Source of the DNA: Albugo candida
Lineage: Eukaryota; Oomycota; Peronosporomycetes; Albuginales; Albuginaceae
Assembly (NCBI GenBank): GCA_905220665.1
Contig: CAJNAR010000171.1
Coordinates: 310,001 to 374,000, forward strand
DNA length: 64,000 nt
Direction of reading: 5' to 3'
Shown in pieces: positions 55,680-64,000 of the stretch (within the stretch, counting starts at the first letter, position 1; each line of letters opens with the position of its first letter). The position numbers and the translations under genes were made by a program. Under the pieces are notes generated by a model, which was given only the letters and a program-made list of their open reading frames with translations, made no database searches and was not told the origin of the DNA.

Positions 55680-56690
55680 GAACGAAAATGAAGTGGAAGA
55701 TGATGACAGGATTGTTGGCAATATTGAGAGAGCTGTTCTTCTAGTACTGGCCAACGACAGCAACCGACCAGTGCAGTATCTGGTGAATTCGTCACGCACA
55801 CAAAGGCGCAAGAACGCGTGCTGAATGATGCTGCGAGAGGCACTAAACCGTTGACCGAATACTAGACGCTGAAACCAATGTTTACAGAAGTAAATGCTGA
55901 AGTGAATGTGGATAACGCAAACGATGAAGGCTTGAATGCTGAATCCGATGAATACGAGGGTACTGAGTGGACCAAAGATGATATCAGTTTGGCAGGAAAG
56001 AATCTCAAAAACCTAAATCGAATGCCGAGCGAGAAGAACAATGCTGTACATGCGCGTGAAGCAGCGCTACTCGTCTTATTTCGACTACTCAAAATAGGGA
56101 AAACGAAAAAAGCGGCAAGTTCCTTTATCTCAGATGCAGCAGGAAGAGGGGTTTACTTTTCTAGATCAATACGGGAATAGGCTGGGACGTTTATGAAAGA
56201 CGGGTATCTGCCTCAGTCGAAGCAAGGGAAACACGCCAAGCGATCAAGTTCTCTAAACGACGAGGACTGTTAATCTAATGTCGAAATTTTAACCTTGACA
56301 AAGACACGTTTGCAGAAATCCTCCCGGAGTTAGGCTACGCTCCTTGCCCAAAAATATCGTAACGAACGACGATGCGCTGGCTACGGTCATTGCGAAGGGG
56401 ATTTACATCTATGGTCATGAAAGACAAGATGGTATTGAGTACCGCCAAAAGTTTCTGGCCAGATTATATAAATTTGATGCTAGCACGCCTATTTTCCCTG
56501 CAAAAGATGATAATTTCGAGAATGATCAGGATGATGTAATATGGCCAGCAGCGAATATCCAGCCACTTCTTATGGTGACCCAGCCAATATACCACACCGA
56601 TGTACATAAATACGCTCGGAGACACGCTAATATGAGTAAAGCGTCACGTTATGCTGTATTTCGTAGAACATCTAACAATGAGTGAAACTT
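55680..56690 (+). pseudogene. DDE-superfamily transposase-like gene, broken (copy 2)
   Basis: Collinear in pieces with the copy at 2.78-4.30 kb. SNRPVQYLVNSSRTQRRKNA here corresponds to SNRPSRYVGNSARTTRKTA there; LFRLLKIGKTKKAASSFISD to YLRLRKAGKGRLEKSKLISE; and the 56344-56685 frame (GIEYRQKFLARLYKFD, LLMVTQ) to the region before THDES. The catalytic THDES segment is already unrecognisable (VTQPIYH). Several stops and frameshifts. More diverged than copy 1. Confidence 0.65.
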
Positions 56691-57479
56691 AAATTTTGGA
56701 GAAAATCTAGAGGTGATGGTAAACAAAAAAGAAAAATCGCTAAAGCTATTGACTGATCGAGGCATGATGGAGTCAATTAAATATTCCACGGAAGCTATTA
56801 TGAGAGCAGCAAGACAAAGAAGACAAATATGGGACGCTTGGGGGATCAAAGACAGTTCGGAAGGCAGTACCCCTTCATGTAGTGTGTTTTAAAAATGCGA
56901 CGAGGCGGGTTATGTCAACGCCATTAACGACCTGGATGATAGAGAAAGCTGTCTGATGTTGCCGGAGGTGGTCAACGCTGAGACCCAAAGAGATGCTATC
57001 AAGGGAACTTTCGAGTCAAAAGTCGTCGAAGCAAGAAAAAAGGGAGCAAGGGAGGAATATTTTTCACTTCTACCGGTATCAGGTTGTTTCTCGGGCGGAT
57101 CTCGTAGCAAACTCCCCAGTAGAAGTACCTACCCTCAAGGCTCACGAAGAAAGGGACTGAAACGGTGATGGCGAGATCCAGAAGCTATCCGCCGTTACAC
57201 CGACATTTTCTGAAGCAACATATATCCAGTCTGGAATAACACAAGTTGATTATCGTAATGCCAACTTAAGAAGTGGTAGAGCACCTCGAACTCTTACAAA
57301 AAGGACGTCGGAAGCTATCAAATGACGGTGTAGCTGCGAGCGGTAAACGGGCTCACAATTCCAACGGCGTGGCCAATGCCGCATTTGGAAGTGGTTCTCG
57401 CGAGTCTTCATAGATCACGCTTTTTCTTTTTTTTATTATTCGCTGGATTGTTTTTGTTTCTACTGGCAACTACCGCTAC
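56691..57479. other. Transposon-derived sequence of uncertain family
   Basis: Pieces of frame (56956-57168 plus; an open stretch near 56700-56890 with TDRGMMESIKYS) lie between the DDE and gypsy remnants. They could be upstream parts of the gypsy polyprotein. No decisive motif. Confidence 0.35.
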
Positions 57480-58110
57480 ATGAAAGCAGTTGGTATTATT
57501 TTACTGTTGTAACCCCTGAAGGATTTTATGCGGAAAATTGATGGCTGAACAGATGCTGTCCCTTTTGCACAGCATGTTGCTGAGCGAGTATTGAAACCCG
57601 CCCTCAACCAGGGTGTTCAAGTATGGATGAGTGATATTTTATGTGGAAATAGAAATGAACTACTTAATATTTTGGAGACCGTTCTCAAAAGATGTGAAAA
57701 CTTTGGTGTGAAGCTCCATCCAAAAAGTGTTGTTTCCTCATTTTCGAAACTGGGTGGTGCGGAAATAAGATTGCGGAAATGGAGGGATTCATTGCGACGA
57801 CCAGATTGAAGGATTATGCGAAACGGGACGCCAATCACCGCTGCAGATATTCAGCAATTTCTTTGTGCGGTGAATTGGATGCGGAACAATATACCAAACT
57901 ACTTGGCGCTGACACATTAACCGTGGGAGCGGCGGAAGCAGAAAGAAATGATAGCTGGTGCAAGCTCGATTAGATCAACACGATATCACATGACTAGTGT
58001 TTTTAGCTGATAAAGGATGCACTCTGCGCGAGAGTACTGGGAGGTATGTGTGTATACGGACGCGTCTCACGATAGCTGGGGAGCGATTGGGACTTAAGTG
58101 GGGCTGGGAG
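57480..58110 (+). mobile_element. Ty3/gypsy-like LTR retrotransposon remnant (RT and RNase H)
   Basis: Around 57591-57760 a frame reads RT domain motifs: NQGVQVWMSDIL (the YMDD box, here with the first Asp replaced by Ser) followed by LLNILETVLKRCENFGVKLH with PK, as in Ty3/gypsy polymerases. After a frameshift 57779-57973 continues with the thumb/connection region. At about 58045-58085 a further frame reads VYTDASHDSWGAIGT, the start of a retrotransposon RNase H. The order RT then RNase H fits. No LTR or integrase found; sequence ends at the tRNA-like/190-bp repeat block. Material at 56690-57480 may belong to the same element. Confidence 0.7.
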
Positions 58111-58379
58111 AGCTGGAAGATTCACTCAGCGAGTAAGTACATGTACCACTCATCCTAGACTACACACTAGCTCAGTTAAGGGTGTTCGCCCGTAGTACTT
58201 TTATTTAGACACCTTTCTGTTACTACAGTTTGGTGGTTATCTACTCTATTCTAATCACTAGTATGTAACGCTCTGAAGAGCCCGGTCCAACTCCTGTACA
58301 GTTATTTTCTGGTGTAGTTGCCAGCGGTCTTGACACGTCCATATCTTCATTGAGTAGGTTGATATTTACGTGGAGGAAT

Positions 58380-58462
58380 CTTTGCCACCGCCGGGATTCG
58401 AACCGGTGCACACATGGTCGGAACACATGTGTACTAACCGCTAGGCCCCCCGACGGGGTCAT
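58380..58462 (-). other. tRNA-derived sequence (SINE head or tRNA pseudogene)
   Basis: On the minus strand it carries an A-box-like TAGCGGTTAGT (58433-58443) and a perfect B box GGTTCGAATCC (58394-58404), spaced as in a tRNA. An anticodon arm with a 7-nt loop TTCCGAC would give CCG (Arg), but it needs two wobble pairs, the D-stem does not pair and the acceptor stem does not close. It is therefore not a working tRNA. A tRNA-derived SINE, known from Phytophthora, is the best explanation. The 190-bp repeat begins 10 bp away. Confidence 0.5.
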
Positions 58463-58469
58463 ACACACT

Positions 58470-58655
58470 AGCTCAGATGAAGGTGTCTATATTACTAGAA
58501 TTAGACTAACTGACTTCTCTAGTTGCCTAGGCTATCTTAAATAACATATATACATATAAAAACGTTTCGAGAATACCTGTGAGAGTTGATAATATGTCCC
58601 TCGTTGCTAGTTCTGCAGTGCGGTAGCGTTCACCACTACAGTACGAGAGTGTGTC
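58470..58655 (+). repeat. 190-bp interspersed repeat at the 3' edge of the right-hand LINE
   Basis: This is the partner of the inverted copy at 52345-52540 and the fragment at 45830-45880. The shared blocks are listed there. It ends close to the LINE's 3' terminus, whose tail on the minus strand is a TTACAACTT-like simple repeat at about 58665-58725. Confidence 0.85.
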
Positions 58656-58794
58656 CATCGTGTAACGGATAGATGTTGAAAGTTGTAAAGTTGTTAAGTG
58701 GTAAGTTTGTAAAGTTGTAAAAATGGCCCAAAAGTACCGTGGTTTGCAAATTGGTGTGCGCCACACTACGGTGAGCATGACCAGCCAACTAGGA

Positions 58795-61700
58795 CTAGGA
58801 TTCGAGTTGCACTTGCCGTTCCACTCGCCTGTGCCGGACCCGCAGCAATGATCTTCGACTTCTGAAAAATCCACCAAATGATCCTTGCGTTTCGAGTTGA
58901 TCCAGTACCTTTGCAAGCCGAATGCGTTCCTCTTGGTCGTAACACTGTCTTCGAAAGTACCGAACGTGCGCACTAAACGTGGTGTAAATGACGGAAAGTG
59001 CTGGAACTGTCGGAGTTGCTGATCGATGATCGAACAAACGACGATTCCGATCTGTCCAGACGAAGTGCAGTGTCACCGCTTGCAATGCACGCCATAAATC
59101 TGAGATAATTGATAAATATTCTTTCCAATCCGACCGTAGTGCTGGTACGATTGCACATGCAATATGCGTCCAACGTGGTCGAGAGGAGAAAAACTGATCC
59201 CAACTAGGAAGTAACTCCCTCCATAACTGTGCCGTGTGGTCGCACTCTAGAAAGAGATGTTGATCGGATTCCACTGCCCACACGAAGGCTGCGTGCACAA
59301 TATAATTTCGGGCTGAATATCCTTTAAGAACCAGAATCGAGATCGAATTGGCAACATCCGAAAGGCGAGACGAAACTGTAAATCCTCAAAAATTGGTAAT
59401 ACACGTTTTCGAAGATGCCGTGATGTAGCCATAAATGTTCTCACTCGTTCTGAATCCAGTGCGTCCGATCTCCCCCGTGATGACCAATTTGTCGACATCG
59501 GATGACTCTTGGTTGGTTCGGGAGGATTACAGACAATTCGTGAGAGTTGTGAGCATGGAATAGATGGAAAATAATGTTTCCTTTCCTTGCTTTTTACTCC
59601 CACATAAAATGATCTGCCACTTGTGGTTGGTATAATCCAAGTGATGAGACCAATCGTCGAGTGGATACGCTGGAGAATCTGAGTGATTTCATTGTAAAGT
59701 CGACTCAGCAACTTTTCTTCAGACATATCCGAGGTGTTCTGCTCTTCGTCGTTGTAATAGTTGGCGACGAAATCTTCCTTCGTTGGCCATGTGTCGCTTT
59801 CACGAAAAACGTCTTGCAAACTTCGAACGTCGAAAAGTGTAGCAAACGTTTTTCGAAATGTTCGATGTGGTTCATCCACCATGCCAAGATTGTACCAAAC
59901 GTTCTGTGTACTCGGATGACGAGTAGCAGCTTCGTAATGTAATTTTCGGTCGCAGTGAAACCACATCGGCTGTTCCATGTAGTACTGACGGCGTTGTGAA
60001 ACATTTAAATCTGATATTGAAATGCTCCAATCCATCTGATGCCACATTCTAAATGCTTGTTTCCACCATGATGATATGCTCTCCCATTGAACCATTTTTC
60101 CATGTCGATTTGGTGCGATGGTGAATATATCCATCGGCTTGTTTGGTCCAAAGGGAGGCTGGATAAGTTGTAATAATTCCGTCGAAGCTGTTGTCCAATT
60201 CGCAGGAATAATTGTTGACGCATCGGATGCGAACTGCTGAAGGAATTGAATACGTTGTAGCTTTAATCGTCCCACCAAAAAGGAACTTGTAGTCCACCAT
60301 CTTGTCGGCGAAGATATAAAACTCTTTGCTGAGTAGGTGAACATGTTTTGAATCTTTTTTGTGTTTCCGACCAAGCACAAATCGATTTAACATCGATTGC
60401 CACTGTCGAATTGTCGCTGCTGGTATGTCTACGTGCATCGTGTAATGCCACAAACGTGATAAAATCATCGTCTGCGCAACCAGTAGTCGACCACGGACAG
60501 TTCGTGCTCGTCGAAACCATACACCAAACCCATCGTAAAAACGCTTGTCGAGAGTTGAAATAACCATCGAGTGAGTTGGTTTCTGGCCGAACGGAATACC
60601 CAAATACTTGACCGAATCCTCCGGACCCATTATGGTCAAATTGGGAATACGTGGACATGGCTTCGTCCGATTCAACGAGAGCAAAGATGATTTACTCAAG
60701 TTGAGTTTCGCACCCGATCCATCGCAATAGACTTGGACGAGTTCGAGTTGCGTCAAAACACCATTTGGTGTCTCTGAAAGCAATGTCGAATCGTCCGCAA
60801 AAAATTATCCAGTTGCGACCGTCGTGCTATTAATCCAAATGCCATGTTCTTCATGCTGTCGAAGTAAATTTCCCAAAGGTTCGATCGTCATCAGAAAAAG
60901 TAATGCTGAGAGAGGATCACCTTGTTTCACTCCACGTTGTGGTGTAATAGATGGTGTGATATTTCCATTAATCATCAACTGCGCCTTTGTGTTATTGTAC
61001 AAAAGACGAACCCAGTCGATAAAACTTTTTCCAACGCCCATCTTTTCCAAAACGCGAAACATGTACGTCCAATTGACTCGATCATAAGCTTTCTCAAAGT
61101 CGAGAAAAGTCGCATAAGCTTCCTCCCCACGATGAGTGACCAAGTCTTGGATGTCGGTGAGATGTCGAATATGATGATGCATTGACCTTCCTCGCACAAA
61201 TGCTTTTTGATCTTGATGGATCAATTTCGGCAAAAAACGTTGCAATCGATACGCCAACACTTTTGAAAGTACTTTTACATCGACACAAAACAGTGCGATC
61301 GGTCGATAGTTGCCAGGATCACCTCGTGGTCCTTTTTTGTACAAGAATGTTATTGCCGAGTGACGTTGTGATCGAAGTAGAATTCCTCTTTCCAGTTGAT
61401 ATTCGAACACGATCTTCAGACACTCGCCAAACGTTTCCGGATCAAGCTGATAAAATGCAGCTGGTAGTCCATCCATACCTGGAGAAGAACTACTCCGCAT
61501 GTGCTTGATCGCTTCCGCCATCTCGGTCGTACTTAACCGAGTTGAGAGACGTTCTTGCTCTGCTGAGGCAAGTGAAACTTGAATCGAATCGAGTAACTTT
61601 TCTTGCTTTCTTTCACTTGGATCATTTGAGTCGGTCTCTGAGCTATAAAGAGAGCCCATGACACCACCCCAATGATGTCTGAATTCGTCAATAATCTCCC

Positions 61701-62970
61701 TCGGGTTCGATGTCACTGTACCACATTTTTTGGTAACATTTTCGATCGGCACGCGACGACAAGAACTATCCGGAGGGCGAAAAAAATGCTTTGAAGAGTT
61801 CTCCGTATGCTTCACGTGATGGTCGAAGCTGTCATCTTGGTTGTATTTCGCGTTGTTTTCGACTGAAAGTCGAAATTGTTCGAGACTCGATTCGTAAAAG
61901 TACCGTGACTCATTGGTGTCGTGGATGCGATATCGAGCTGCTGCGACTTCCAAAACACGCTGGCTAGACTCAACATCGCGTCGGCTATCTTGTGCAACCT
62001 TTTTTTCGATTCCTTGAAGCTGTTTCTTGATTTTCGTCTTCCAACTTTCCCACATTTTACCGGGATTCGAAGTTGTCCGTAACTGGTTGAGCACCAAATT
62101 CGCTTCCAATTTGATTGCTTCGACAACTTTAGGATATTCAAATAGTCGTAATGAGCATTTCCAATATCCTCGACCCGGGATTGAGTTGGATTTGCAAAAG
62201 TTACTTTTTGTGCCAGATGATCTCCCGCATGTCGTGGACGAAAATACTCAGAGGTTTTGTATACCATATTGAATAGCTCTTCCGACATGCAGATATAATC
62301 AAGTCGATTCTTGCGCGGTAATGGTCCTGTAAATACTTTTTCAGTCGGATGCTGGATTCGCCAAGCGTCTACCACACCCAACTGTGAAAGCCATTCCAAA
62401 CACGCTAATCGACTTGGTTCGTGTCGAATTGTTCCACTCGAAGCATCGATAGCTGGATCAAGTGGTGTGTTGAAATCACCAAATACGATATGTGTTGCGG
62501 TCGATTCGAAAGTGTTGGAAAGCAATAACTCATAAAAACCCACTCGTTCCTCGGCCTTGACCGGCGCATATACATTGTGAATATACACCGGTGCATCGTG
62601 AATGAGAAGACGCAGAACCAAATAACGATTTCGAATGCTTCGATCGGTGAGTTCTTCAGCTGTTTCATAACCGGGAAAGTCCGAACGAAGGATTGTCATG
62701 ACGCCGCCACTGCGGTTTTGAGTCGGATGGAGAAAAGCACTGTTGTGGTCATTGACAAACATTTTGTGCTGCATTTTTGAGGATAATAAAAACTGAAATG
62801 ATTCCAGTTGGTTGTGATCGTGAAACTTGGTTTCTTGAACACAACAAATGGAGTGTTGTGATAGGATGTGGTCGATAAAGATGACCATTTTTATGAATTC
62901 CATTAACATTCACCGTGAGTGCTGAGACATTGTTCCACGTTGAAATAATCGAGGAGCCCTTAGCATTCAC
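58795..62970 (-). pseudogene. LINE ORF2: endonuclease-RT-zinc region, few lesions
   Basis: Endonuclease: SALTVNVNGIHK, then after a frameshift CCVQETKF, NVYAPVKAEERVGFYE, IVFGDFNTPLDP, KNRLDYICM and HAGDH, i.e. the APE-type catalytic set. After a second frameshift the RT: SPGMDGLPAAFYQ, KKGPRGDPGNYRPIAL, DQKAFVRGRSMHHHIR, ATFLDFEKAYDRVNW, QRGVKQGDPLSALLF, a stop codon at about 60808, then FFADDSTLL. Next a thumb-like region (GSGAKLNLSKSSLL), VWFRRARTVRGRLLVAQTM and a Trp-rich stretch; the end has EIILCTQPSCG/SDQHLFLECDHTAQLW, an RT-associated zinc-binding motif, and FVWTDRNRR. Confidence 0.88.
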
Positions 62971-64000
62971 GCTGAAGTGGACCAGTAATCAACCTCATTT
63001 CACCATCTTGTTGTGAGAGGTGAAGTGTTGTGTGCTCCTCTGGAAAAAAGCTGAGATTGACGGAAAGCTCAGCGATGTCACCATGAAGAAGTCCACGCCA
63101 TCTACCTCCAAACCATTGAGACCAACACTTTATGCCAACGTCGGAGCGGAAGAAGGATATGATCACATTGGTTGGAAGTAAACGACAATGATGACCCGGA
63201 ATCCAGATCACTGGTCCATCGGTGAGATATTGGATCCAGTGGTCGTTGGTGTAGAATGTCGGAGCAGTACACATGAATAAAAGTTCCAACAACGCGAGAG
63301 CTTTCGTTGCTCGAGTCAAACCGATAACAATGTCCGGCACTGACGTCCACCACGACATTACTTTCTCGAACAGTACAGATCGCTTGGAGGGAACTTTTCC
63401 ACCAACGTGGCGACTCCATCGTGTCGCAAACGTAACATCTTCGCCGAGATTGTGAGCTGCAAAAACGCGATTTATCATAAGTAGATGAGCCACTTCATCC
63501 AAAGCTTTATCATTCGACTCCATACACGAAAGTAGCACACCATTCATCGTGATCGGATGATCAAGTGCCGCTCGGATGATTTTCTCCGGATTTGTGCAGA
63601 ACTGGATTAGCTTCCGCACATGAGGGATGCAAGAATCCGCTTGAACCAGCTTGTCCGGTCGGAGTGAGTGAAGGGCATTTTTCGAATCGATTTCCATCAG
63701 CTCCCCTATTTCACCAACTCGGGTTGGTCGTTCCGATTTCTCGATTGTTGTATGACGTTTTTGATAAAAGTGTGCCGCCTCTTTCGAGGTGGCCACCTCT
63801 TTTGGCATCCGTGCTTTCACGGGGATGATTTGAACGCGATTGCCATTCTCTGGATTGGCAACCGCTGTTACTTCTTCGATCTCCACCTCCATAGTTGCGA
63901 GCACGGAAAAATAGTTACTCGTCGCTAGTTTTGGAAGCGCAAGAGGTGGTGCTTTGGAGACCATTTGGTCGAACGGCTCCACCCGATTACGTTTTCCACT
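62960..64000 (-). CDS. LINE ORF1 protein, partial (5' end outside window)
   Basis: 340 residues are readable from an internal Met at 63982 to the stop at 62960, and the frame stays open to the edge. Sections: ATSNYFSVLATMEVE, NRVQIIPVKARMPKEVATSK, RPTRVGEIGELMEI, and a Trp-rich part with CTAPTFYTNDHWIQYLTDGP, LWIPGHHCRLLPTN and WFGGRWRGLLHGD. The same segments occur in the broken ORF1 of the middle LINE. No zinc knuckle visible in this part. ORF1 proteins of LINEs bind the element RNA; that role is assumed. Its stop overlaps or nearly touches the start of ORF2. Confidence 0.8.
   Translation of the reverse strand, partial: SGKRNRVEPFDQMVSKAPPLALPKLATSNYFSVLATMEVEIEEVTAVANPENGNRVQIIPVKARMPKEVATSKEAAHFYQKRHTTIEKSERPTRVGEIGELMEIDSKNALHSLRPDKLVQADSCIPHVRKLIQFCTNPEKIIRAALDHPITMNGVLLSCMESNDKALDEVAHLLMINRVFAAHNLGEDVTFATRWSRHVGGKVPSKRSVLFEKVMSWWTSVPDIVIGLTRATKALALLELLFMCTAPTFYTNDHWIQYLTDGPVIWIPGHHCRLLPTNVIISFFRSDVGIKCWSQWFGGRWRGLLHGDIAELSVNLSFFPEEHTTLHLSQQDGEMRLITGPLQREC

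Larger units (their letters stand above)
58660..64000 (-). mobile_element. LINE-type non-LTR retrotransposon, recently inactivated, 5' end off the window
   Basis: Minus-strand order: ORF1 (63982 to 62960, open to the window edge), ORF2 endonuclease, reverse transcriptase and zinc-binding C-terminus (62970 to 58795), then a 3' tail with TTACAACTT-like repeats. Damage is light: about four frameshifts (near 62880, 62130, 60310 and 59280) and one in-frame stop just before the catalytic RT motif. That makes it the youngest of the three LINEs here. Confidence 0.92.

Noticed and set aside
1..64000. CRISPR arrays, bacterial operons, Shine-Dalgarno sites
   Set aside because: No regularly spaced direct repeats were seen; spliced genes, tRNA structure and LINEs show a eukaryotic nuclear origin.

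Overview
This window is eukaryotic nuclear DNA and most likely comes from an oomycete. The evidence is: many very short introns (46-67 nt, GT..AG) that can be placed by reading-frame arithmetic; a near-perfect oomycete-type Inr/FPR core promoter (44508-44526) just upstream of a secreted-protein gene; a WRKY19-like CX4CX9CX2H zinc-repeat protein of a kind typical of oomycetes; and LINE, Ty3/gypsy and DDE-transposon debris. A compact-genome oomycete such as an Albugo relative would fit, but genus is an inference and no marker gene was compared.

Layout. 1-7.5 kb is mostly decayed DNA: an orphan LINE 3' end (about 1.79-2.64 kb) and a broken DDE-transposase-like gene (about 2.78-4.30 kb), with nothing recognisable afterwards. 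7.56-39.8 kb is a gene-dense core: a protein kinase with large insertions (-), an EGF-repeat surface protein (+), a TM9SF/nonaspanin (+, 5 exons), a giant myosin-CBS-PB1-membrane-anchor fusion (+, 3 exons, 2648 aa), a short AMP-binding-like protein (-, 5 exons), Ctf8 (+), serine hydroxymethyltransferase (+, 4 exons), tRNA-Val(CAC), a FAIM-like/WW protein (-), an LMBR1-like nine-span membrane protein (+, 5 exons), an unidentified protein (-), the histone N-terminal acetyltransferase NatD/Naa40 (+), the zinc-repeat protein (-) and a plasma-membrane-type Ca2+-ATPase (+). Intergenic gaps in the core are often tens to a few hundred bp, and two gene pairs are divergent with almost no space between start codons.

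39.8-64 kb is gene-poor. It holds one small three-exon housekeeping gene (RPB8, 41390-41942, -), a rearranged secreted proline-rich protein locus with a 237-bp inverted duplication followed by a 286-bp tandem duplication (44.5-45.77 kb), a decayed LINE (45.98-52.29 kb), a low-confidence intron-rich region (52.9-54.2 kb), an unidentified 181-aa ORF, a second DDE remnant, a Ty3/gypsy RT-RNase H remnant, a tRNA-derived sequence, and a second, better preserved LINE that runs off the right edge. A 190-bp repeat sits at the LINE edges in inverted orientation.

Functional links are loose, as expected for eukaryotic housekeeping genes: membrane trafficking and surface (TM9SF, EGF protein, LMBR1-like, Ca2+-ATPase), one-carbon metabolism (SHMT), sister-chromatid cohesion (Ctf8), transcription and chromatin (RPB8, NatD). 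The standout is the myosin whose tail is an array of ten CBS pairs, ending in PB1 and a C-terminal transmembrane anchor.
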